From positions 33,049,449 through 33,113,448 of the forward strand of contig NC_134515.1 of the NCBI RefSeq assembly GCF_027942865.1: DNA of 64,000 nucleotides, read 5' to 3'. The first letter of the stretch is position 1; each line of letters opens with the position of its first letter. Below the pieces are notes generated by a model that was not told where the DNA came from, ran no database searches, and was given only the letters and a program-made list of their open reading frames with translations. Of the stretch, positions 39,145 to 64,000 are shown one piece after another. The DNA is from Odontesthes bonariensis (lineage: Eukaryota; Chordata; Actinopteri; Atheriniformes; Atherinopsidae). A program made the translations under genes and the position numbers.

Positions 39145-39517
39145 CATATATATAAATATGTATGTTTGTGTGAGAGAGAGAAAGAGAGAGAAAAATTTGA
39201 GAATAAGATACATTTTATTTCAGAGTACAATATGCAACAAATGGATCTCATAAGTTATGAATTCGTGGAAGAAATAAGTATCTTCTGGTTAGTTATGAAA
39301 TTAAGTTATGTCATCGTGATGTCTTATCTGGAGAGGCGTGCTCTAGAAAGTAATATTGTGTGAAATAGAAATATTACACACGTTTTTTAAAAAAACCTCT
39401 CACCTGTCGAAGAATGTTCTTGCCAAGATGTGCCTCATAATTTCCAAATAATCCTTCTTGAGCATACAAAGCGAGGCACGCTAGAATGTACTGAATTTTA
39501 AAAAAGGTCATGTTCAT
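27844..39517 (-). CDS. itih6: inter-alpha-trypsin inhibitor heavy chain, ITIH6-like
   Basis: Sixteen exons in continuous phase: 39404-39517, 38596-38631, 37672-37826, 36018-36128, 35620-35867, 31907-32076, 31665-31781, 31358-31529, 29621-31249, 29444-29476, 29127-29144, 28969-29016, 28829-28858, 28627-28671, 28411-28524 and 27844-28301. The sum is 3498 nt, or 1165 aa. It is predicted secreted (signal [20 protein letters not shown]). Exons 3-5 form the VIT domain ([19 protein letters not shown]). Exons 7-9 form the VWA domain with a MIDAS motif DVSGSMTG and [10 protein letters not shown]. The rest of the 1.63-kb exon 9 encodes a ~280-residue Ser/Thr/Pro/Lys-rich spacer. Small acidic exons follow, then the ITI C-terminal domain with [13 protein letters not shown] marks the chondroitin-ester attachment point in other heavy chains. 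The long spacer and the neighbouring pfkfb1 favour ITIH6 over ITIH5. No lesion was seen. The start could be either of two near in-frame ATGs (39515-39517, or 39509-39511). Confidence 0.9.
29127..29144 (-). other. itih6: 18-nt microexon of itih6
   Basis: Six residues (DFDDVK with split codons) between a TTTGTAG acceptor and a GTGAG donor on the minus strand, keeping phase 1 on both sides. It is one of five consecutive exons of 18-48 nt (29444-29476, 29127-29144, 28969-29016, 28829-28858, 28627-28671) that all share phase 1. Any of them can therefore be skipped without frameshift. Usage needs transcript evidence. Confidence 0.7.
32159..33122 (+). mobile_element. non-autonomous hAT element carrying a BED-finger exon
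   Basis: The ends are CAGTGTTGGGAGTAAC and the complement of CAGTGTTGATCAAG, with exact 8-bp flanks ATATCCAT (32151-32158 and 33123-33130). Subterminal GTTACTAACGGCG-type repeats fit this hAT family. An open frame at 32480-32875 starts [20 protein letters not shown] and contains C-T-L-C and SNLMKHL, the N-terminal BED zinc finger of the transposase. The final histidine expected a few residues after KHL is replaced ([10 protein letters not shown]). The catalytic part is absent. It lies in itih6 intron 5, in the opposite direction to the gene. Confidence 0.88.
33135..35090 (+). mobile_element. decayed non-LTR retrotransposon with restriction-like endonuclease (R2/R4-type)
   Basis: The similarity is broken into three frames. 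About 33440-33655 gives [20 protein letters not shown]. About 34260-34400 carries a NNLAKGG-like piece. About 34660-34800 reads [20 protein letters not shown] and [10 protein letters not shown], matching the Cys/His cluster that precedes the endonuclease domain. About 34920-34990 gives [13 protein letters not shown], part of the PD-D endonuclease core. Two cluster ligands are altered (C to H, H to Q). There are multiple stops, so it is inactive. A TTAA-flanked MITE at 33656-34255 splits it. The Rex6/R4 or NeSL clade is likely, but I cannot choose. It is antisense in itih6 intron 5. Confidence 0.75.
33656..34255. mobile_element. TTAA-flanked MITE inserted in the LINE remnant
   Basis: TTAA occurs at 33652-33655 and 34256-34259. 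The inner ends AGCTGCAGTCTGCA and the complement of AGTTGCAGTCTGCA are inverted repeats of 14 bp with one mismatch. The length is 600 bp with no transposase. LINE similarity resumes on both sides, which shows the order of insertion. The TTAA target suggests PiggyBac mobilisation, although the terminal bases differ from the usual CCC. Confidence 0.75.
39113..39144. repeat. (ATCT)8 microsatellite
   Basis: Eight perfect tetranucleotide units followed by a degenerate TATA tract in itih6 intron 1. Confidence 0.92.
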
Positions 39518-40645
39518 AATCACTTATGGAGTAAAATAAAGCAAAATGTCCAGCGCTCTCACGTTGACTGAGGCAAGCAGGGCTCACACATCACATTTTA
39601 CACAAGATTCTGTTTACTAGGGGCAGTCTTTCCCTCTCCCTCACCGCAACTTGTGTGAACGGCTCCGCTCCTGCGATAATGCCCATAAAAATGTGTTCAG
39701 TTACATTTCCAACTGGTGTCGTTTAAAAAAAAAAAAAAAAGAAATGAAAGGAGGCGAGTCCCGCTGATTTGCCAAAAGCACCGGCCAACTTGTATTCACG
39801 CATTCTGGAAACTTCGCGGACTGCTAACATGTACCGAGGTCCATGAGAAATGAAGGGTTATTACACTCTGCTCCACTTTTTGGGGAAAACAACCTCTCTT
39901 CTACCACCTCTCTCTCTGCTCTGGTGGAGCGCTCCTAGTGTTAAATAATGCAAGTTTTCTACCTATTGGCTGTAAAACTAAATTAAACATGCCTTGCTTT
40001 ACATCCACTTAAAAAACAGCATGTCTCTTTATTACAAAGTGAATTCATTTTCTATTTAGGGTAGCTCTTTCTTGATTTTATTCATTCATATTTTCCATTA
40101 AAATCCAGATAGATTTTGCCACCTAACAGCAGTCAGATGTCCAAATCAACATTGAATGTTTTGTTTGTTTGGGTGCTGTCCATGGTGCTGATTTCTAATT
40201 TTATTATCAAAGTCACATTTTGTAATATAAAAGTTACAAAAGTTAGATGTGCCTTAGTGTGATTATTTTTATGACAATCTCTATACCCCTTTCTATGTTC
40301 TTTCTCAACCTTAAGACACAGATCATTATTCTTTTAATAAATTTTATGTAAACAATGTCAAGCTTTAAAAAAAAAAGAGAAGAAGAAAACCACATACAGC
40401 CAGAAAAGACAAAGATATTGGATTTACAACCAACCACAGGTTATGTCCATGTCAATCCATGTGCTTTTGCAAGGATGTTTCCCATTTACCACCTCTGCTT
40501 CTGTTTTGATGACCTCCCCTCTCCTCTGTTACAACACAGTAAGTATCTAACCTGGATCTTTAATATTTTGTGAGGCTTATCAGTTACGACATAACTATAC
40601 TCGTAAGGGACTTTATGAGTATAGTCTATTTATCAAAAACAGTTT
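39518..40645. other. itih6 upstream / pfkfb1 downstream interval
   Basis: About 1.1 kb between the two minus-strand genes. It must contain the itih6 promoter and the pfkfb1 3' UTR. The 39640-39930 part is GC-richer, with several CpGs and CT-rich stretches, and is the likely itih6 promoter. No TATA box was identified with confidence. Nothing else was recognised. Confidence 0.45.
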
Positions 40646-57604
<16,959 letters not shown>

Positions 57605-58665
57605 CAGGTCCGGAGTGGCTAATCGAGAGGACTGGGACAATTCCTGGTGGGCCGGTCTGATGTTGGGGCCGCAAGGGCCGGTATTCAGTCATGGCAGTGG
57701 GTTGATTACGTACGCTGCTACCGCTGTCCCTGGGCAGCCTCCGCCTCCACTGGTAGCTCACGTTTTTTTGTTTGTTTTTTTGCAGACGCACCTTGACGTA
57801 ACACGTCACAGTTCACTAGGTCAGTGCTGTTTGAAAGATGTAAAGTAAAAAGAGCAAGGGTGTCGCGGAGAAGGCTAGAATTGAAAAGAGGAAAGCTCTG
57901 GAAACAGACGCAGCTAAATAGGAAAAAAAAGGCAACTTTTTCACTAAAACGAGCTTGCGTGTTGTAACGTCAAATGAGGACAATGAAACGGGTAAGGCAA
58001 TATGTTGAACTCTGCCTGCAAAACACCGTTCATGTTAATTAATTATTAAGTCAATGAATTGTGTGGCGTTGTGGCACACAATTAACTGGATGGGTTAAAA
58101 GCGGAGGACAAATTTTGTGTGTATGCATGTATGCATGACAATAAATCTGATCTTAATCTTATAACGTAACGTTATATAATTAGTAATAGTATGATGCGAC
58201 ACCACATAACTGGGAAACTTTGTCTTGTAGCCCCTCAGAGTCAGAAGCAAGATACAGCACCAGCCATGAGCCCGCAAGTCCAGAGTGGGTCGGTAGGATT
58301 ACTCATTGAGTGAATATTATTAGAATTAATATAATGAAAAGTATGGTGTAAACCTGCTCTATATGAAAAGTGCCCCGAGATGCTAGATGATTCAGCACTA
58401 CATTAATGGAACTGACCTGAATTGATCAGAAGGCTTTGTAAAAGGGGAGATTTGTGCTGAGAATTATGACCATTTTTTAAATGTGATTTAGTGTCAGAAG
58501 CAGACTCAGGAGCCAGCAGGGATGAGAGGACTGCATGTGTGAACAATCAAGCATTAGTTCCAATATAACCACTTTCTATGCCGAAACGATAGCAGTGATG
58601 TTTTTTTTACCCGTTATGTTTTATCATCAAAAGTAAGATAGTAAATACACAAAACCCACAACAAG
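57605..58665 (+). mobile_element. hAT element copy B, truncated at its right end
   Basis: It starts CAGGTCCGGAGTGG and then follows copy A (14505-15663) in reverse complement through its length. Shared blocks include the transposase N-terminal remnant around 57850-57960 (KSKG, EKRKALET, FFTKTSL) with a stop codon after DAAK. The similarity fades near 58665, so the right inverted repeat is lost. Confidence 0.8.
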
Positions 58666-59234
58666 TCTGAAGGTAGAGGGCTGATTAAGCTGCAATGATA
58701 CAAAAAACAAACAAAAAAACTTTCTGAACTACATCTGCATAACTATTCTCTGTTGAAGAAACACTTTACAAATAAATCAGCTTTCTTTCTGTATATAGAT
58801 GTACACAAAAACCAGATGTTTTTTTTAGCATAACTTTAAAGCATCTGTGTGTCTTACCCAGGCATGATCTAGCTGTGATGACATGCTTTTTCTGTCTCTG
58901 GTTTAAAAAAAGATGTCAGTAGTCTATAAAGCAGACTACTACTTTTTTAATATCCCCCACTGGGGAATGAATAAAGTATTTTTCTATTCCATTTCTTATA
59001 TTCTACAAGATTACTTTCCAGTTAATTTTACCCAGAGAAGTACCCAGATGGCCCGTGTTTTCATGTGGGGACAGAAAGAGTTTCAGCCTCCAGGCTGTTT
59101 GATTATGAATGGGTTATGCTGTGCCAGTAAAATACTCAAAGGACCACGTTCGGAGAGCCAACTGTGACCTGGTTTACTCCAGCTAGCCTGTCATCATATG
59201 GCTAACTCCTCCGTCTCTGTCAAACTGCTGCCTT
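58666..59234. other. non-coding, unassigned
   Basis: No clear gene was seen. A short minus-strand ATG segment at about 58885 ends at a GTAAGA donor, but its phase does not fit pfkfb1 exon 2. No repeat family was named. Confidence 0.35.
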
Positions 59235-59239
59235 CTTAC

Positions 59240-59699
59240 TGTCAAAGTGCGGATTGGCAGGACACGGATGCGGACTCCAGAGGTGTAAAAACCAAGTCAA
59301 AACAATGGCGCGGCTGAGCCGGATAACAACACTAAACTGTGGGATCAAAAACATGGATTTAACTGTGACAATAAAAATAAAAGACTTGGCATGACATGAA
59401 AAACCACTTATCTTAGGATGTGGCATGGCTTGAAGGGAATGGTGAGATCGGGGAAAGAAATCACAAACTGAAAGGGGAGCGTGGAAACTAAACAGTGAAC
59501 TGAGAGTGATTGGTGAATGAGTGCAGCTGGGGAACGATGGACAGATGAAGTGAATGAACTAATGATCAGAACATGGGGACTGAGGGGAAAAACAATGGCA
59601 AGACTAAAACAAAACATCAACTCAAAAACCAAGACATGAAACCTAAAACATGATAAAACATAAAACTAAAAACATGGGGAAAACCCCATGGCCGTGACA
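59240..59699 (-). mobile_element. solo-LTR-like insertion, inverted copy
   Basis: In the minus direction it begins TGTCACGGCCATGG and ends CACTTTGACA. The length (460 bp) and internal sequence resemble the copy at 52067-52530. The left flank is CTTAC (59235-59239). The matching right CTTAC has been split by the Harbinger element: C at 59700 plus TTA, and TTA plus C at 61769. Confidence 0.7.
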
Positions 59700-59703
59700 C
59701 TTA

Positions 59704-61765
59704 GGCCCAATCCCAATTCTATTTTCTACCCCTTCGCCTACCCCTCGCCCCTACCCCTCGCCCCTTCAAACGTAGGGGTAGGCGAAGGGCTAAGAATGTC
59801 ACCCCTTCGAATTGGGACAGCACTTCACACTCACGAACGTAATAAGTTCGCGCCGTCAGTTGTTACGTAACCAAAAGCGACAGCTTTAGCCAGAAGTAAA
59901 CAAACATGACCGGTGCTGTGGTGTTCGCGCTGTCCTGGGCTATTCGGATATTTTTAGAAATATCTGCGTCGAATCGACGGAGTGCCATCAGGCGAAGGCG
60001 TCTTCGACATCTGGGAGCATTGCTGGATCTTGTTACGGTATGTACAATAAGAAATTAATGCAAATAACGCTTGTGAGTGAGCAGCTGGTAGCTTCCAGAG
60101 CCGGCGTGTGAAAATGATTGTTTGTGTGTGTGTGTGTGTGTTTGAAAGTGCTTCTAACTGTACATTTGTGATATCGTGTAATATAGAAACAATTTGCTTG
60201 TCTCGTTGGATTTGCTGATTTGACTGGAGTAGTATCCTAACCTGGCTAACCTAGCTGAAAGCATAAGCTAACGTTTAGCCTTTTGTTACTCGCCTCGTTC
60301 CGTTTGGAATAAACATGCAGCTCATGCGTTTTTGAAGCGGTTTTCTTTGTACCAGGTTCAGATTTGATGACTTAAATAAATGCACTGCATTGTGTGTGCT
60401 ATCAATGTGTTGGTTTGGGAGGATGAAAGCCTGATCTTTCCATGTTTTTCTTTCCAGCAGACGGGTCATCCTACAAATTATTGCCCATTGGACCACATAA
60501 TGTACCCCATTTTTTTGTTATCCCTTGTATAATAAATCTCTTCATACCAATATCCGTTCCAGTCGTTAATGATGTTGATGTGATAATCATGCTCACAAAC
60601 CTTTTGTCCTTAATTTATTTTATTAGGCTCACATTACAGACTGGTAAGGCAGCTTGTTTTCAGAAATAACAGCTTAAAGTGTCTGCTGTAAAGTGTGTGG
60701 TGCAAATATGGACAATAAACAGTATGAATATAAACAGTATGAATATAAACGGGCAACAGTGCAATCATCAAGAACGAGATGACCGGAGCAGGAACAGCGG
60801 AGGGCGCATCGGAGGTGCTGGGCTCAGTGATGTTCTGGGGGAACAAGACACGACATGACATTATAGCATGCACTTTCATCCATTGTAAAAAATTTAAAAA
60901 AAGGTGTTTCAGAATGCGGTAGTGGTGGCTGTGTGTACAATAGGTGCATGGCGCATCAACTCACCGTAAAGTTTGTCTATCATGCGCTCAAACCGAGCTA
61001 AAAAGCGCTCCGTTTTCTGCTCGTGGCGCTTCTGCTCCTTCAGGCTCTCCTGTATTAGGTAATCCATTATGGGATTGGACTTCCTACTTCTTTTTGGGGA
61101 TGGGGATGACTTTAGAAACAGATCTTCGTTTTCGGCGCTAAACCTGATCAGGCTCTTTGTTTGTGCTTGAGTCCCTGTGAATCAGTCACGTATATGAATA
61201 CTTGTGATAATAGGTAGCGAAATGACGCTCACGTAACTCAAAAGGAACTTCTCTATGGTTAACCAACTACATTGCTTGTAAATACTCGTGTTACAATTTA
61301 AAAAACAACAACTCTTTCACAGCACCTTCACATGCATTGACCGATTACTCCATGTAAAATAGCGACTTTTCCCATGTGCGTTTATAGCAGAAAACAACTA
61401 CACATTGCCACCATGTTAAACTCACACAATACACCAGTTATCACAACTTAAAACAATTAAAACAGTTAAATTATGGCAAAAAGATAGAAGAACTTACATT
61501 TGTGTGGTGCTCTCTTTGCTTCTGCCATTTTTAAAAAGACTCGCGATCTCCCGGTAGAAGCGTTGTATTCTGGGAAATATATCATACCCCTTCAAACGGA
61601 GTCTGCCTGGCCGAACCCCTCCGTTTCAAGGGCTACAACGGAGGGGTAGGGCTAAGGGGAAGGGCTTTGGAAGAGTATTGGGACAACACTACCTCTGCAC
61701 GTGAACGCGCAAAACGGAGGGGAAGGGGTAAGGGGTAGGGCCAAGGGGTGAATTGGGATTGGGCC
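59704..61765. mobile_element. PIF/Harbinger element with TTA target duplication
   Basis: The ends are GGCCCAATCCCAATTC and its near-exact complement, flanked by TTA at 59701-59703 and 61766-61768, the TWA target of Harbinger. Subterminal runs of CTACCCCTCGCCC-like sequence occur at both ends. The minus strand at about 60965-61150 reads SPKRSRKSNPIMDYLIQESL and then FLARFERMIDKLY, up to a GTGAGT donor. It resembles the C-terminal part of the Myb-like partner protein. The plus strand at 59907-60040 opens MTGAVVFALSWAIRIFLEIS and ends at a GTATGT donor, a candidate transposase first exon. The DDE part is absent, so the element is internally deleted. Confidence 0.85.
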
Positions 61766-61769
61766 TTAC

Positions 61770-62195
61770 ACTCCCAACCCCTGACAGGAGTTCAATCCAG
61801 AAGTAGCAAGGGATCTATTACAGTCAGTGTAACACAAACCCATGACTGCTGGAAGGGTTAATGCAGACAAATGTTTTTTTCTGCTAAAAGCAGAGACAGA
61901 ACAAACATCAGGACAGAGTAGGCAATGTACTGTAATCTCTTACTTTGAGATTAAGCTCAAGTTCAAGTTCAAGTTGTATCCCATCCATGGAACCCAGTTC
62001 TTGAGTAGAGGAGTCTGTCAGCTTTTTTTGGTCTGTGGACATGTTAATTGTCAAAGCCATGAGGCCTCTGTGGCAGATGGAGGAATGAACGACTGAGGCA
62101 CTCAGTTCTGTGATCTGTCTGTATGTGTGTGCTTCACTTAGTACTACCTACAGCAGGTCAACTGATTTTTGCGAAGGAGAATAACTTGGCAGGCA
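61770..62195. other. non-coding, unassigned
   Basis: Nothing recognisable apart from a short CAAGTT repeat at about 61954-61974. Confidence 0.35.
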
Positions 62196-62561
62196 GGAGG
62201 GGGAGGACATGAGGCCAGACTGTTTGTCTGCCTCTCCGTCTGTTTCACTTCACCTGTCGATTTTTCTCAGCTGCATCCAGTCATTCATCAGTTCCCTCAG
62301 TATTTAGTCTCTCTGGTTTCTCACATTCATTGTGAGATCCTTTCACCTTCCACGCCACGCCACTCCAATCCAATCCAATTTAAGTGTTTTTCATGTCGTT
62401 GCAAGTCTTTTGTTTTTGTCACAGTTCCACAGTTTAGTTTTGTCATCTTGCTCAGCCACGCCTTGTTTTGACTTTTTTTTTTTTTAAATAAACCAAGTTT
62501 GCTTTTACTCCTCTGAAGTCCGCATCCGTGTCCTCACCACCACCACACAGTTCTAGTGACA
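62196..62561 (+). mobile_element. partial relative of the solo-LTR family
   Basis: It shares blocks with 52190-52530 and with the complement of 59240-59699: CAGTATTTAGTCTC, CTTCCACGCCACGCCAC, TTGCTCAGCCACGCC and the AAATAAACCAAG poly(A) region. It ends near TAGTGACA. The 5' end is unclear or truncated. Confidence 0.6.
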
Positions 62562-63313
62562 ACTTCTGTTCACTGCAATAGGACAGATAATAAGAGTCAT
62601 GCCAGCTCCCAAAATTCTTTATAAATACAAATGTTTTTTTCTGAAGGTGGATTTTCTGCAATGTGAATGTAAAATTTTAAAACTAGTTTATGAATAGTTG
62701 AATGCAATAACCTGTTTACATAAAATATTGAGTGTGAAAAGAGATTCAGGTGGCTCCATCCCAATAAGCACTAAAATGGCTGACGTTTAGGGATAACTAG
62801 TACAATAGATTGCATGTTTAGGCATAAAATAATCACTTATGCTCTGATCTAACCATACTGTTAAAAAGTGGAGGGCAGCTGGAGGCCTGTAGGCAACAAA
62901 TAGAACATCTGTGGGTGTGTTGGTATTTCTGTAAAATATTCAGTGAGACATCGACAGTAAATGTGCTCAGTTTTAACTTTACAAAAGAGATAGATTTGTC
63001 TTAAAGGCCTACAGAAAGGTGATTTTTTTTGCACAAAACTGAAATAGCAGATCGATTCCTTATATACCATGGAATTTTTTTTATGATTTTAAAATAATTT
63101 TAGGCCCCTGGATAGTCCTGATTAGGCCCAATAAACAATCACCACATTTGACTCGAATTTGGCAAACTGGAACGACAGGTGCGTGACGTCACGAGTGCCA
63201 GCTGCTGGAGCAACCCCCAGTAGTTCTCGTAGCGAAGCCAGCAGTTTGCCAGACCTGGACAGCTTCTTCACGGCAAATTTCGATGTGTGCCGCGGGACGT
63301 CGCTTGGAAATAT
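62562..63313. other. non-coding, unassigned
   Basis: Largely AT-rich up to about 63150, then GC-richer with CpGs approaching the foldback. No gene was recognised. Confidence 0.35.
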
Positions 63314-63869
63314 AAAACGTTGGGTTCAGTGCAATTTTTATTGCGAGTAGATGTACGAAGTGCGTGTGTTGCCCTCAGCACCAGCAGCTCACACCACCGG
63401 GGACAGAGGAAGCAGAGAGACCCGCGGTCTTGTGTCTGTGTCTCCCTGTCCGCCTGCCTCCTCTCTGGTGAAATCAGCCGGAGCCATCCCGCCGTGTTCA
63501 GCTCCCTGCGGTGCGGACACTCAGGGGGAATCCACCTGGCGGAGAGCGGACACACTCTCCGCCAGGTGGAGAGTGGAAATCAGCCGACAGAGCCATTATC
63601 AAGAGCCCCGACGTGGATACACGTCGGGGCTCTGCCGGCTGATTTCAGGGCAACCTGAGTGTCCGCACCGCAGGGAGCTGAACACGGCGGGATGGCTCCG
63701 GCTGATTTCACCAGAGAGGAGGCAGGCGGACAGGGAGACACAGACACAAGACCGCGGGTCTCTCTGCTTCCTCTGTCCCCGGTGGTGTGAGCTGCTGAGG
63801 GCAACACACGCACCCACAGCACTTCGTACATCTACTCGCAATAAAAACTGCACTGAACCCAACGTTTTA
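63314..63869. repeat. long foldback (about 212-bp arms) with two nested hairpins
   Basis: The left arm (63314-63525) and right arm (63654-63869) are near-perfect reverse complements, from AAAACGTTGGGTTCAGTGCA inward to GTGCGGACACTCAGG. The 128-bp centre has two further stems. CCACCTGGCGGAGAG (63532 onward) pairs with CTCTCCGCCAGGTGG. GAGCCCCGACGTG (from 63603) pairs with CACGTCGGGGCTC. The GC content is far above the flanks. The several open frames across it are mirror shadows of each other. It may be the end structure of a DNA transposon that continues beyond the window. Confidence 0.85.
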
Positions 63870-63988
63870 TTGGCACAGGTGTTGCTGCACCCCCAAGCCA
63901 CACAACGTTTGCCTGTGTCGTATTCCACCAACTCCTTCTTCTTTCCTGCGAATATCTTCCGGGCCCCTTTCTTGGTTTCTGGCTCCAT
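63870..63988 (-). pseudogene. possible THAP-like N terminus at the window edge
   Basis: The minus frame begins MEPETKKGARKIFAGKKKEL, and RCVAWGCSNT follows at about residue 28. C-V-x-x-G-C-x-N resembles the start of a THAP finger. The frame then runs into the foldback arm, so the rest of the finger is lost or spliced elsewhere. Only weak evidence; the window ends here. Confidence 0.35.
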
Positions 63989-64000
63989 AATGTTGGTAAA

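Noticed and set aside
58868..58895. Second candidate pfkfb1 exon 1 with a GTAAGA donor
   Set aside because: The splice phase does not match exon 2.
63268..63988. Several overlapping 80-130-codon open frames on both strands
   Set aside because: They mirror each other because the sequence is an inverted repeat. Only the THAP-like start outside the arm is kept, at low confidence.

Overview
This window is vertebrate nuclear DNA, almost certainly from a ray-finned (teleost) fish. Four multi-exon protein genes with GT-AG introns can be read. Between and inside them lies a dense mixture of fish-type repeats: hAT, Tc1, PiggyBac, Harbinger and Helitron DNA transposons, L2 and R2/R4-type LINEs, tRNA-derived SINEs and solo-LTR-like insertions. 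No bacterial-style operons, CRISPR arrays or phage are present.

Layout. 1-5.0 kb: a foldback MITE (612-929), a decayed hAT transposase (1403-2950) and a small GC-rich block near 3.9-4.1 kb. 5082-9258 (minus): atp6ap1, the V-ATPase accessory subunit Ac45, ten exons, complete (449 aa by my exon sum). 9259-10398: a 1.14 kb divergent promoter region, with a CLEAR-like E-box 30 bases upstream of the atp6ap1 start. 10399-22490 (plus): gdi1, the Rab GDP dissociation inhibitor, eleven exons, exactly 447 aa. Its eighth intron (7.8 kb) holds two complete hAT insertions with 8-bp target duplications, a THAP-domain exon and two SINEs. Its 3' UTR holds a 130-bp CT tract. 26298-27550: an internally deleted PiggyBac element with intact TTAA flanks. 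27844-39517 (minus): itih6-like inter-alpha-trypsin inhibitor heavy chain, sixteen exons in continuous phase (1165 aa), with VIT and VWA domains, a Ser/Thr/Pro-rich spacer and an ITI C-terminal domain. 40646-56908 (minus): pfkfb1-like 6-phosphofructo-2-kinase/fructose-2,6-bisphosphatase, thirteen exons. The first coding exon was not located. 57-64 kb: a second copy of one hAT family, a Harbinger element nested in the target duplication of a solo LTR, another LTR relative, and a 556-bp foldback with nested hairpins at the right edge.

The four genes do not form one pathway. atp6ap1 (vesicle acidification) and gdi1 (Rab recycling) are divergently arranged and both serve membrane traffic. itih6 (secreted matrix protein) and pfkfb1 (glycolysis control) are tandem on the minus strand. 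As I recall the human map, ATP6AP1/GDI1 are neighbours on Xq28 and ITIH6/PFKFB1 are near neighbours on Xp11.2, so this fish block joins two groups that lie on opposite arms of the human X.

I found no new functional system. The main interest is the readable insertion history of the transposons, a likely TFEB-type promoter site, and several sizeable palindromes.
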